From: Coptis chinensis
Lineage: Eukaryota > Streptophyta > Magnoliopsida > Ranunculales > Ranunculaceae
Direction of reading: 5' to 3'
Length of the DNA: 64,000 bases
NCBI GenBank assembly: GCA_015680905.1
Contig: CM027385.1
Coordinates: forward strand, 25,612,501 to 25,676,500
In this document: piece after piece, positions 36,901 through 48,804 of the stretch
Layout: every line of letters begins with the position of its first letter
Numbering within the stretch: the first letter of the stretch is position 1
Program-made: the position numbers and the translations under genes
The notes under the pieces: generated by a model
What the model was told of the DNA's origin: nothing
The model's database searches: none
The model's input: only the letters and a program-made list of their open reading frames with translations

Positions 36901-38364
36901 AAGAAACCTCAAAGAACACACTGAATCATAAACAAGAAAACAAAATTATATAGCTTATTACCCAAACTTTGAGTTACCCTTGGTGACAAAATCAACGACT
37001 GCTCCTTTGATATTTAAGATGATTTGATAACTTAAGAACATAGATCAATTTTTACTTTAGTAAATCTGAAATCAAAACCCTAGACAGTTTATTGGAAAGG
37101 GAGGAAGAGAAGATGAACAAGAAGAAAGGGAGGGGGGAAGAGAAGTCGGACGACTTACCTAGTGAGGAAATCGATGGAAACCCTAGCCACAACACACCTT
37201 TTCTTTTTTTTCTTTGACTTCTATAATTCTATTTTAATTTGGGTTGGGTTTGGCATTTAGATGAGCGCGAGAACATAAAAAACTCCCGCTTAAGTTTCTG
37301 CTTTTTTTTCAACGTGATTTATTTTTTCTTTTTTAACAAAGTGATTTTTCCTTTTTCTTTCCTAACTCTGTAACACATGAGCAAACGTCACAAAACATTA
37401 AAAGAAATGTTACATAATATTACCAACGGATACTTGTATTGCTAACGGATTTTAAATGTTTTAAATTACCTAACGGATGTATATGTGTTACTAATGAAAA
37501 TTCTCATTGGTTGCAAATTAGCCCAAATGGTGTAGTGGAAGTACTTACATAATGGCTTTCGTGTGAGGGTTACCTGGTGTGCGGCATCCCGTTCAGGGTA
37601 GTTACGTACGGAGTGGCTCATTATGTAAGGGGAGGCATGTCGATGTACATGTTCGGCGTTGGGAAGGGATTGTGGTAGCCAGGGAAACTAGGTAAGACAT
37701 AGATACGACGTGATTTTAGGGACACGCAAAGAAAGCCTTAATTAATATAATTATGGTAATATGTTGGTTAATGATATATCTTTAGATAGATGATTGTATA
37801 TGGTTTTGCTGAAGGGTGGGTCAAACTAATTACTTGGGCAGAGACGACCCACTCCGTAATTGAGCATGAAATGCGGTAAGTAAAGAATGTGCTTGGCTGG
37901 TTATTAGTTTAGTTAGAACCTAAGGCGCCTGGTGGATTAACTAAATGCTTTTTTATTATGCGTATGGTTTGTTGTGTGGTTAGTGGGAAGTTAAGGCGCC
38001 TCAGTGGAGGAACTACCTGCCTTATTTATTGTAGTTAAGAATGTCCTATTAGTTGTTGGAAGTTAAGGTGCCTCAGTGGAGGAACTAACTGCCTTATGGA
38101 TGGTGTATGTATATGTATCAGTATATGTTGTATTTTAGAGCTACTGACACCAGCATTTTTATAATGCTGACCCGATTTGCATGTTTGCTTATTGGGTGTG
38201 TTCATTAAATGAACATAGTTGATAAGTCTTGACAGGTTTAGTGTTGAAGAAGGTTGGTTGCTGCTTGTGGTTTGCGTTAGCGTTGCATTTCAAGATAGGT
38301 TTTGTTTTCCGTTGAGGTGATATAGATTTTCAGTTGAGACAATCACTACAACAAATATGACATA

Positions 38365-38735
38365 TGACATCACTAATTTTAGATCACTTTCAGCGAAGTG
38401 ATGTCATATGAAAATTATGACATCACTTTTCTCAATATGTGATGTAATAATTATCACAATTTTTTTTTAACATCACTTATTTGAAAGGCTGATTTAGTAG
38501 AGTTGTACAACATCATTTTAATAAGTGATGTCGTAATAGTGATATAGTAACACTTTTTTACGTCACTCGCCGTGTCACTTATAAAGTGATGTAATATCTA
38601 TGTATTCAACATCACTTTAAAAGTGTTGTCACTCACCGTGTCACTTATAAAGTGATGTAATATCTATGTATTCAACATCACTTTAAGAGTGATTTTGCGA
38701 AATTTTTGAAATCACTTGTGATGTGACTTCCAGAA
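38365..38735. repeat. Left subterminal repeats of CACTA-2
   Basis: Direct and inverted AAGTGATGT / ACATCACTT motifs. A unit of about 60 bp, TCACTTATAAAGTGATGTAA followed by TATCTATGTATTCAACATCA, is present twice in tandem at about 38575-38690. Confidence 0.92.
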
Positions 38736-38869
38736 GTGTTATTAATGATATACCTATTAATTATTAAGTTAATTAGTTAGAAAAACAATCGAAAAAAAAA
38801 TTAGGTTAAATAGAAATGAAATAGGCGCGTGATTGGTTTGCTAGACCAAGGTCCAAATTATTGAATTCT

Positions 38870-39260
38870 GTGAATATTTCGATGTACCCAAAAACTAATA
38901 TATATATCAAATATATCGAAAATATCAGAGATATATACTTTTTTGTTGACCAGTCAAAATTTTGTTTTGTATGTTGATATATAAAAAATATCGTCGATTA
39001 TATCGGAAATACTATCAATATATCGGTCAAAGTCAACAATATCAGTCAAAGTCAATACTTTATATCAGATATATCGTATATATCGGTCGATATATATCAT
39101 TATATCGGAAATTGCAATATATATTGGGAAAAAAATAATTCAATATTTAGTTAAGATATATCGAATATTTTTATATCGGTGTACCAAAAAAACGAGATAT
39201 ATCGGAGATATCTCCGATATATGGGTGATATTTTGGGCCTTCTTAGACATGCCGAGAAAT
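38870..39260. repeat. ATATATCGG-rich low-complexity block
   Basis: About 400 bp filled with ATATATCGG, GATATATC and related words on both strands, mixed with TCAAAGTCAA. It has no coding potential and lies just inside the left subterminal repeats of CACTA-2. Confidence 0.7.
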
Positions 39261-39389
39261 AAAGAAATAAAAGACCGCGGTTTTTTACTCAATATATTTT
39301 GGTTTCCCTTTAGAACTGGTTTGCTCGACTAGCATTAAACCAAAATTAGAAATAAAACACCGCGAATTTGATACTAGAAATTTTGGTTT

Positions 39390-40870
39390 AGATGCTTGTT
39401 TGAGAACTTGGTATAAGTTATACTTAGGGCAAACTGTTATGGGAAAAGCTAGAAAGTCGGCTGAAAATTATTGTGAAGCAGGTTTGTTTCTTCTTCCTTT
39501 CTTCCTCCCCTCTTGATTTTCTTCTCATATATCAGTTTGAAACTAACTAATTTATACCTTGTTTTCACGATTTCTTAAAAAAAAAGAATCTTCTTTTTCA
39601 GTTACACGTGAGCGAAGGAAGAACGCAAACATGTTCCTTTTTTTTTTCTCTCCCTCTCTCCATACTCGATTTCCTGATGTTTTTATTCAATATAGTTGTG
39701 TTTGTCTGGTGGGTGCTAAATTTTTACCATTTTTCAATTGGGTGTTTTTCTACTTGTGAATCGGCATGGCCTCTTTAAGATTTCTCGATATGTTTATTGA
39801 ATTATTATTGTGATTTGTTGTGTTCAGTTCGTCTTTAAGATTAATTGTTTGGGATTGTTTGGCTGCAATCTTTTGGATTGCACTTGTTTATGGATAAGTT
39901 TCTGGGATGGTTTGTAGAGAAAAGTAGTTTTTTGTGTGTGGAATTGGGCATGATGATACTGCAATGGTGATACTTGCTGTCTAGATGGTAGTCATGGAGT
40001 CTGGTTTTACAAGTTGCAAGATAACTCATGGTTTGGGTTTGAGGTCTATCGACATTGTTTAGTAGTCTGCATGGTGTGTTTTAAGGTGGTCATCTTTCCG
40101 ACTGCCTCTCTACGATGAAAAGGGAAATTATTACCGAGTGCCAAGGAAACGATAAGCCTTGGGCTAAATTAAGTGACCTTGGGAGCTAATTAAAGCCATA
40201 GTTTGTGACTGAAGTGAGCTATCATGTAAAAGAACACAGAAGTCGCCATAACATCCAACTAAATATTATTCTTCATAAATTAGCATCAAACTGCCCGACC
40301 TTTATTATATAGAGGTACCTTGTCCTTTAAAATGATTTTTTTTTCTTGCTTTTTGATAATCTAGCGCTATCACTGAGGTTACGTAAACACATACTACTTG
40401 CCTTCTTAAAAAGGTTGGACCATTTATCCTTAAAATTGAGTGTTGTTATTCTGATAAAATATAGATAATTACACTCTAAATTGGCCATGTCCGGATAGAA
40501 AAAGGATAATAATTAAGGCTATATGTAAAAGATCGATTACAACAAATCCAAAGACAAGATGAAGATTTATATATCATGATTGGACATCCAACTAGGTTTG
40601 GCACCCTAGAGCGTGCAACATGATTAACACAATTTCCTTGGAAATATAACCTCTAGACAAACTAAATATACTAGTGTTACCAAGGGGATACTACCCTGTT
40701 GGTGGAGTTCCAAGAATGAATACAAATTTCATACTGAAACAATTGAAAAAAAAAATATTTCGGGCAGTTCATCTGAACACTATGTATAATGTGTTGAGGA
40801 TCTTAAGTACAAATATCAGTTTTTCTTAATATTTACGGAATATATGGTTAATAGGACTACTAAGATAAAA
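39390..40870. other. CACTA-2 interior, no gene recognised
   Basis: Plus-strand 39400-39478 reads ACLRTWYKLYLGQTVMGKAR then KSAENYCEA before a GTTTGT donor-like site, possibly a captured exon I do not recognise. The rest is AT-rich without a supportable gene. Confidence 0.35.
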
Positions 40871-40874
40871 AATT

Positions 40875-41008
40875 AAAAAGTTGAAATTGAACTCACCAAA
40901 GGCTAGGATGGCGCCTGGAAGTGCGCCAAGGATACGGAATTTAAAAGTTGAAATCGAACTCACCAAAGGCTAGGGTGGTGCCTGGAAGTGCGCCAAGGAT
41001 ACGGAATG
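40875..41008. repeat. 67-bp tandem duplication across an exon edge
   Basis: Two copies of a 67-bp unit, TTGAAATTGAACTCACCAAA then GGCTAGGATGGCGCCTGGAA then GTGCGCCAAGGATACGGAAT, offset 40881 and 40948. On the minus strand each copy contains the same exon end and GGTGAGTTC donor, so the duplication doubled a splice donor. Confidence 0.92.
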
Positions 41009-41276
41009 CACTGGCTCCAATGATACCTGGTCCGAGTTGGCTGAGGATTATTTCACTTCCAACTGCAACATAATTGTTCCTTAGGTATAGCAGGTAATAC
41101 AGAACAACAAGAAGCTGTCCCCAAAGATTCTTCGCACAAGGCAAGACTCCATATAATGGTTCTTGCAGGCCAACACTTTTTAACTCCGCCTTTGTAAAGT
41201 TGTCGCTAGCTTTACAATGCCGGTCCCAAGCCCGGATAAAGGAGGAGGGTAAAGGGAAGAGTATAGGGTATTGCAA
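40960..41276 (-). pseudogene. Unidentified captured membrane-protein exon
   Basis: A clean minus-strand open stretch ending in a splice donor: LKSVGLQEPLYGVLPCAKNL, LLVVLYYLLYLRNNYV, EIILSQLGPGIIGASAFRI, LGALPGTTLAFG then GTGAGTTC. Two hydrophobic segments suggest a membrane protein. No stop occurs for over 100 codons. I cannot name the family. The donor end is duplicated by the 67-bp tandem repeat. Confidence 0.5.
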
Positions 41277-41289
41277 TTAAAATTCTTTT

Positions 41290-44210
41290 TAAAATATATC
41301 AAAGTTTGGGAGTGAAGCAGATGATCTACTGCTGTAACACGGTATTTATTTCACCTTTTTTTGTATTTCCTTTTATGTCAGAACCAAATACTGTTACTCA
41401 TTAGTTCTAACTACTACTTGATAATTTTTAGGAATTAGTTTGATAATTACGGTTTTCATTATTTGATTGTTCATTTGTATTTGTGCTTAATAGGGAGCTG
41501 AAGTTGTCAGGATGTACAAAACTTTGCTTGGGAGTCGAGGCTTTCGAAAAGTATGAACATGGATTTTCCTGAACCTTGAGTGTGCATGTTTTGTTTTGTC
41601 ACAGGGGCTTTATAAGTCGTCGTCCTCTGGGAACTTTTATTCGGAATGTGAAGCAGAGAGTTTCCAGAAAATCACATTTTATCAGGTTTCTTCTATCATT
41701 CAAACTAATTCTATGGTTCCGATTGCTAGTATTGTTGATCTATTCTAAATATATCAAGGTATGCAATTTGTCTTGTTAGGATCTCCCTGATATCATGGCA
41801 ACATATAGTTGTCGAATTGAAGCTGATAAATAGAAAGCGATGACGGATATGTGAAAGTAGACCTCTTTATATGGTATACTTGTAGTCAGCCATGTTTGCT
41901 CCACAGGAGAGACAGTTCTACCCACCCTCCGCCCCTTATTTTTCATTTTAGAATCATGTCCATCTTATAAGAGGAGTTGGTGCTTAAAGCAGCCTCACAT
42001 CTATAAAACTTTAGTGTTTTGCCTTTCTACTCTACAGTTGTCGTCTCAAAAAGACTTGCATGCTAGTATTAGAAAGAGACCAAATAACCTTTTGGTTACC
42101 ATAATTTCCTTTTTCCCATATATTTCATTGATAATATCCAAATAGTCTTATTACTGCCGTTAATCTTTAAACTATCCAACTGAGACGGGTTACTTTTTTT
42201 ATACACTAAATTGGACTGTTTATGTACTCAAAGTCATGTTAATAACTTTTGTACTTGATCTATTCAGGGATATCACTAAAGGGACATCTGTTAAGAAAAA
42301 AAAGAAGAAATTTTGAAACTCTGCGCGTTCAGTACATAGACACAAAGGATGTGAGGTATGAATGCCAATATGTGTTACTAGGCTTCCATTCTTTCTATTG
42401 GTGAAATATTTGAACCATTGATTTGATATAATAAGATGGCCTTACTAAGTCTTTTATGAAGTCGGTGATTTTGGTGGTCCATAGGGTAATGATAGGTATG
42501 TGGAATGTTCTTTGGGCGACCTCCGGGGTGAGAATCTTGAGATTGATGGTGGCTTTGTTTGGAAGAACCCGCAGACATGTACATTCTCGGGTGAGTCTTC
42601 CTTGTGTTGTGAATCCTGTAGGCGTTCTAATTTCTGAGACCTAGCATCCATCCGTTTTGAAGTAAGCCCGAAAAAGTGGATTCCCGTTCTATGAAGATAA
42701 TATGTTATAGTGTTAATGAGGTCGAGCAATCTTCTCTTTTCTTCTTTGCACATCACTTTCGGCACAACAGGTAAAAGGTCCTATTCTTTTGCATGACCTT
42801 TTATTGTGCCAATTTCTTGGTTCCTACCTCTTACCACTTCGGTTGATCCAATTCATCTTGGAAAAATACTAGGATCATGCTATGTTCTTCCAGATTTTAT
42901 TCTCGTTTTGAGTATGGTCGGTGTCATCAATAGTTTACCTTCACGCTGTGGTTGTCTATTTTTGTCGACCTCCAATTGTCACGATTCTGCATCAATCCAA
43001 ACGCCCGATCATAAAACTCTAAAGAGCACTCTTCATTATTATTCAAAACAGTTGAGTTATATTATTGCTAACGGCGTGTCGAAGAAGAAAGTTCGAGAGA
43101 AAAAGAGAGAATCGTTTAATTAGTTCGCCCTTCTCTCACTACCTCGGACACTTCCCCACCCTTCGGGTGGGCTTAACGGCGTCCCACCTATTGAATGACT
43201 CACGCTTGAAACTTCGGGATTTTCATGACTATCCTGGTCGGAAGTATATCTTGTTTACTACATGACTATCCTGGTTTACATGAAAACCTTTCAGATACAA
43301 CTTATTTTCTATAAAACAGCAAGTTGTAAATTACAGTGCTTAGCATATCTGAAAAATCGGGAAAGGGGTCCCGGGTTGTGAAACCGAACAACATATTAGG
43401 GATTGTATGCTTTTAAAAAGCATAAGGCAAAGCCCGACCCCTAAACAAAACACCTTAGGCCCCTGCTTTTGACCGGTTAACCATCAGATTTTGATTGGAA
43501 AAAAACACACGATGGGGTTTAAAGGTTATAGGGCCGGGTCCTTTTTCAATAGAAAAATGTGCTCCCCCACCGCCCCCACCACCACCAAAATAAATAAAAA
43601 AAAAAAATCTGATTTATAGGCACTATCTTTGCTGTGTCAAGTTCTCGTGCTAGGACTGTGGGAAGCTACTAGTGAGAGGCGAGGCAAGGTGGTGATGTTG
43701 GTGTTCGAAAAATATGGGTTTCAATGCTTTGATGGTGCCTTAGCATAGATGGGGTGCAAATTAACCACCAATCCATTTGAGCTTCATTAGGCTCCTAGCT
43801 TAAGGAAATGGTGCAAGATTTGTTGTCTTGGTCCGAAATGTACCTCCTACTTAATTTTGACTAATCTATATAAAAAAACGAGTGGCAAATTATATATAAG
43901 CGTGGGTTGCATTTTTTTTTGAGAAGATTATATAAAATGGTGGATTAACAAATGAGGGTAAATGATGTGTAAATGCAACTTTAGGTCCTATATTGAAGTT
44001 TCCAATGCCAAGGTAAGCATGTAATAGGTGAATGATTTTCATGCTAAAATGATAACATTTGAGTTGGTTCTCAACAATTTTTGACAAATTTTCTGCTGCT
44101 TTAGTTTGCTCCACTTGCAACTTTTCTTGTTTTGAAAATATCTTTGTAATAACAATTTTATTGTTTTGGATTTCTGGGCACTTGGAAGTGGAAACTTCTC
44201 TGAATATGAA
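41290..44210. other. CACTA-2 interior with weak exon-like stretches
   Basis: Plus-strand 42452-42590 reads, past one stop, GNDRYVECSLGDLRGENLEI and DGGFVWKNPQTCTFSG before a GTGAGT donor-like site, a possible captured exon of unknown source. Bases 43130-43560 are GC-richer than the flanks and include a two-copy CATGACTATCCTGGT motif (43225 and 43261); origin unknown. The rest shows nothing I can support. Confidence 0.35.
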
Positions 44211-44224
44211 GTGTGACAAGTGAT

Positions 44225-44384
44225 CTTATGTTTTCGTGTTTGTCAAATTTGACTTCTTTGTCCTTTAAAAGAACAATGCCATCACTGCTTTCGAGGTATC
44301 GTGCCTTGGGAAACCTATCGAGCTTGAGAAATCTTGACCTTGAGCGATGCTCCGGTATTCATGGTGGACTGGTTCATCTTAAAG
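44225..44384 (+). pseudogene. Captured F-box/LRR-type leucine-rich repeat exon
   Basis: A plus-strand exon fragment reading LSNLTSLSFKR, a frame break, then LGNLSSLRNLDLERCSGIHG and GLVHLKG, ending at a donor GTAGGC (44385). DLERC-GIHGGLVHLKG matches the repeats of a plant RNI-like LRR protein family (At1g15740 type) as I remember it. No later exons of that gene follow. Same orientation as the dynamin exons 1.4 kb downstream. Confidence 0.8.
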
Positions 44385-44839
44385 GTAGGCACGTAATTAC
44401 ATTTATGCTAAGAATGCCTACTGCTCCAAGCCCTATAATATTATTTATTTTCTTTTCGTTTCATAAAAGATAAATTTATTGATATAAGTCATATAACCTA
44501 GAATATTACATCAATTATGTAGACATTAGCAAGCTGCTAAAACAAAAGGCGGAAACCCGGATACACTCAAAAGAAAACCCCACCTAGACTCTTAGCATAG
44601 ACAACCGATTCTCCCCGAACAGTCCCACCACCCCTGAACCCTAAGGCTCATCATCATCATTGCGCCCCGCCCCAAGAATGCACCACCACCACCTAACTTT
44701 GATCTACCGGTTTCCGGCAAATTTTAATGCGTTTAAAAGACCATACGATAGAGAATATTTTTGATGCTTACAAGTACAGGTTTTGTTGATGAATGGAGAA
44801 TCTTTGAGTTGGATCGATGGCATGAAGATGCGCTTGACT

Positions 44840-45020
44840 ATTGTCGTTGTTGAGGAATAGGAGTAGTATGATATAGTGCAGGTTTTAGTCCCACATTGAG
44901 TAGGTAATAATTGTAGTATGTCTACTCTCATATATTAGCAGAGCGAGTCCCATGTAACTATTTACCCTATGTAGATTTTAACTTGGTATCGGTGTCCTAG
45001 GGTTACTGGTTGGGGATTCA
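44840..45020 (+). mobile_element. Possible LTR end with tRNA-Met-like primer site
   Basis: AGTCCCACATTGAGTAGG (44889) followed by a TATA-poor stretch and then TTGGTATCGGTG at 44982, which resembles the TGGTATCAGAGC primer site. This layout is common in small plant LTR elements and solo LTR remnants. The evidence is thin. Confidence 0.3.
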
Positions 45021-45774
45021 TGTTTTCTCGGTCATTAAGCGTAGACAAATCCGCAACCGATTGGTGATCACAATTTTCTCGGTCACCTATTAGGGTTATA
45101 TTTCTCGATGGTTTTGGTGCCGTGGTTTTGTCTTTTTGCTGCTTCTTGTGGTCTAAAGTCTGCACACCTTGCCACCTTGGCAACATGTTTTGATTGATGT
45201 TGGTTTACAATTATCATGGGATTTTGTCGGCATGATCCGTTGTTCTCGAATCTGCTTTCTCCTGTTAATCTTCTACTAATTTCTTTGGTGATACGTTGAT
45301 GTCATCTTGGTTCACCATGGCTGAAGCCTTGGTAATGACCATCTTAATGTGCTTAGAGAAAAAAGAAAAAGAAAATATGGAGTTGTTGCTACCGTGTGTT
45401 TTGTGGTCGTAGGGTTGTGATAGAATACTCTCTTATGAACACTTTTTTCTGCTGAAATTTCTAAGGTTCGAGCTTGTTTTAGTGAGCCCTCTTTTATTTT
45501 GATTGATATGGTAAGAGCTATTTTACCTAGACATTACTTTAAAAATTATCCGTCCATGTATCATCCGTGTCGATCATGATCTACGTGTCCATGTCGAAAG
45601 CACGCACGGACGGACACACCGCATGTGATATATCTCAAATGTGAATGGAGACTCATTATACAAGTTGCAAATGTGTAATGCGGTCTTTGTTTTTATACAA
45701 GTTGTTTGTAATCTTTACCACAATGTCAATGTACTATTTTGAAATTGTGAATATACTTTCTCAAATCTGTTCAG

Positions 45775-48001
45775 TGAAAGGACTTTTGCTGTGTTGACAA
45801 AGCTAGATTTGATGGACAAGGGAACAAATGTTGTTGATGTAAGTATTAAGATCCTTTTCATTGTGAACGTCCATTAACTGCACAAAGTAGAACTCTTTTG
45901 GTCATATTTTGAATTTTTCACTAAAATTCTTTCTCCCAGCACTTCATATTTGTTGAAGTTACTGGTGAAGTTTCTCCCAACACTTCAGATTTGTTGAAGT
46001 TACTGGTGAAGAATAATTTCATTATCTCTTGGATTTTAATATATCTTTGATTAAAGATACAACACTTGCTGTATTCATATTTGTTTTTAGCTTATTTTGC
46101 TCCTCTCCTATTACCTTGCTTGGGGTGCTTCTACTTTGTTGGATTGACTAAGAAACATATGTATTTGTTTGTTTTATTGGTGAAACCAAAAAGGTTCTTG
46201 AAGGAAGAGCATATAGGCTGCAACATCCTTGGGTAGGAGTTGTGAATCGTTCTCAGGCCGATATCAATAGAAATGTGGACATGATTGCTGCACGGCGTAG
46301 GGAGCTTTGATACTTTGCAAGTAGTCCCGATAATGCATTACACTTAGCAAGTAAAATGGGTCCAGAATATCTCGCAAAAACTTCACAAAGGTAAGATACT
46401 AATAAGTTTTGTTTCCCTTTATCGATTATATGGTTCTCACAGAGAAAGGATATGATACACTTGGATGGTATCATGAATATGGAAACTCATTTTGTACTTT
46501 TATGTTTTGCGCGACTTGGAGGCAGTTATTAGGGCACGATACCAAATATCACATCCTTGATTAACAAAACCATTGATGAACTTGAATCTGAGATGGACCA
46601 CCTTGGCGTGCCCTATTGCTCTTGACGCGGGGTATGAACAATGTTATCTCATGTTTGTCTTGTAGTGACTTTTGTGTTCACTGATCTAGTTATCTCAGTA
46701 TAATAATAGAGTTTTGAGTTCTTAGATCTAGCTATATCTATGAGAGTTCTATGAGGCTTACAACAAGTTCTATGAGGCTTTCTCCAAGAACACGAAACTT
46801 GGCATCCATGAGGACTACGAAACGTAACCAAGCTTGCTGAATTGCTCGTATCACTTTCGACCAAGAGTGGTGATGAGTTGACTAGTTTGAAGGATTATGT
46901 GACTAGGATGAAGGAAGGCCGAATGACATCTATTACATCACCGGTGAAAGCAAGAAGGCTGTGGAGAACTCTCCTTTCCTTAAGAAGCTCAAGAAGAAGG
47001 GTATTGAGGTCTTGTACATGGTTGATGCTATTGATGAGTATCTTTGTGGGTCGGTTTAAAGGAATTTGAAGGCAAAAAGCTTGTCTCTGCCACAAAGGAA
47101 GGTCCGAAAGCTAGATGAGAGTGAGGACGAGAAAAAGAAGAAAGAGGAACTAAAGGAAAAGTTTGAGGGTCTCTGCAAGGTGATCAAGGATGTTCTAGGT
47201 GACAAGGTCGAGAAGGTGATTGTCTCGACCATGTTGTGGATTCTCCCCGCTGTTTGGTGGATCGGTGAGTATGGCTGGACAGCTAACATGGAGAGGATCA
47301 TGAAGGCTCGGCTCTCAGGGGATTCAAGCATGGCTGGCTACATGTATAGCAAGAAGACCATGGAGATCAACCCTGAAAATTCTATCATGGAAGAGCCGAG
47401 GAAGAGGGTCGATCTTTGATAAGAATGACAAGTCGGTTAAAGATTTGGTTCATTCTTTGTTTGAAACTGCCGCTTCTCACTTCGGGTTCGATCTTGATGA
47501 GCCCAATACTTTCGACAACAGATTCACGGGATGCTAAAGTTGGGTCCGAGCATTGACGAGGGCAGTCTTGATCATCTTGAAAGTCGACAACGACATGCCA
47601 CCATTGGAGGATGTTGATGCCGAGGGAAGCAAGATGGAGGAAGTTGATTAAGTCTTCACCTATCTCATTTTAGTACTTGACATTTAGTATATTTGGGGTA
47701 TTTGGTAGTGTTTTTATTTATGTTGAGTGTTGAAACTTGAAACAATAGTCTCAATGGTAGTGATTTTGGATGGTCTGTAAGTTGTTTCATCATGTCGGTT
47801 GTAGGTTTTGGATGGTTATTTTGCTACTCTGACAATTTTATATGCTAGTATACAGTGTTTGTCTAAAATCTATCTTATATCTATGAGAGTTCAAGTTCAT
47901 AACCAAATTTGCTACAACTTTACCTTGCAGGCTCATTTATATACTATCTTGGAACTTTGTCGGGCATTTGACCAAATTTTCAAGGAACATCTAGATGGAG
48001 G
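45775..48001 (+). pseudogene. Captured dynamin-related protein 1 gene segment
   Basis: Four consecutive exons of a DRP1-class dynamin, a GTPase of cell plate and clathrin trafficking, with introns kept. Exon 1 (45775-45838): ERTFAVLTKLDLMDKGTNVV, donor GTAAGT. Exon 2 (46194-46390): [34 protein letters not shown], one TGA, then LASKMGPEYLAK, donor GTAAGA. Exon 3 (about 46515-46632): VIRAR, IDELESEMDHLGVP with frame breaks, ending ALDAG. Exon 4 (47931-48001): LYTILELCRAFDQIFKEHLD, donor GTAAGC. TKLDLMDKG is the G4 GTPase motif region. The intron between exons 3 and 4 contains an Hsp90 retrocopy. Preserved exon order shows capture from genomic DNA; the stops show decay. Confidence 0.93.
46750..47875 (+). 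pseudogene. Processed, 5'-truncated cytosolic Hsp90 retrocopy
   Basis: Plus-strand C-terminal third of cytosolic Hsp90 plus its 3' UTR (47652-47875). Readable in shifting frames: KFYEAFSKN and [106 protein letters not shown], ending SKMEEVD then TAA at 47649. MEEVD is the co-chaperone-binding C-terminus. The insert is bounded by a perfect 17-bp duplication TATATCTATGAGAGTTC (46733-46749 and 47876-47892). No introns and a target duplication indicate LINE-mediated retroposition; a clear poly-A tail is not seen. Several frameshifts. Confidence 0.93.
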
Positions 48002-48009
48002 GTAAGCCC

Positions 48010-48800
48010 TTCTCAAAAGCTTTGATCTTCCCTCTATTTAACCTAGCCCCATGTCCCCACTGCTGATTTTCGTAGACCAAATAAGAGTTTTTAATTTTTT
48101 TTCATTAATCAAACTTTTCTTTATGATGCAAAGTAGAAGGAAGACGAGTTCATATTTCCAAATATATTTGAGAGACCAATTCCATCTATCTTAAGGGACT
48201 ACAAATTGCACCTATTTGTCTTGATTCCGATCTCACTCAAAGTGACATGCTTTTTCTACTTGGCATGATTCGGATGAATTTAATCGGTATGTCTTGTCTA
48301 TTACCCTTTTATTGATATTGTCGAAATACATAATATGTTAAAACAAAGCACATTGTGATGGGTATATATGTGTTATATAGTTGGGAGGCGGGACAAGTCT
48401 TGGCCGAAGCTTATGCTTAACTTAGTCGTGACTTTCAAAGAAAACAAATCACTGGTTTTGAACCCAGAATTTTTACATGGACTCAAAAGTCTTCTATCTG
48501 ACTCCAGCTTGGATAAAGTCAGAGCTGTAACGATTACTTGAGATTTAATAGAGTTTTTGTCAAACCCATATATATTTACTAGCATTGTGGAACATCTCCC
48601 TCGGGGCGGACTGGGCCTTCCTCTTAGAATTCTAACAGGTTGTATAGTTGCATACCAATGACCGAGGCAATCAGATATATCTGTTTCTCTGGGTAGTTTA
48701 TTCTTCATAAACTGAATTGTTTCAAGTTGATTCTTGCCAAACAGATGAATGAACTAAATCCACTAAAAATTTCTACATCATGAAACTTTTTGTGTATAAA
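48010..48800. other. CACTA-2 interior, unassigned
   Basis: No further dynamin exon follows the donor at 48002, so the captured dynamin ends here. A 111-codon minus-strand open stretch at 48373-48708 has no domain I recognise. Confidence 0.4.
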
Positions 48801-48804
48801 ACAG

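Larger units (their letters stand above)
29160..37537. mobile_element. CACTA-1 DNA transposon (non-autonomous)
   Basis: 8378 bp with ends CACTACACCAAAACAG and (reverse complement) CACTACACCATTTGGG, so 10 bp of perfect terminal inverted repeat CACTACACCA. It is flanked by the 3-bp duplication GAA (29157-29159 and 37538-37540). The empty site is visible in the 5' LTR at about 23975-23990. Subterminal regions are dense in AACGG/CCGTT words. TIR, TSD length and subterminal repeats together identify a CACTA (En/Spm) element. I see no transposase; instead it carries exon fragments of SnRK1, an N-acetyltransferase homologue and a U5 snRNP GTPase. Confidence 0.96.

Noticed and set aside
43065..43265. 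Basic 66-codon ORF in a GC-richer patch of CACTA-2
   Set aside because: No family resemblance, and the patch shows no codon pattern; listed only as unassigned DNA.
46842..47419. Functional Hsp90 gene
   Set aside because: Only the C-terminal third is present, with several frameshifts, inside a target duplication.
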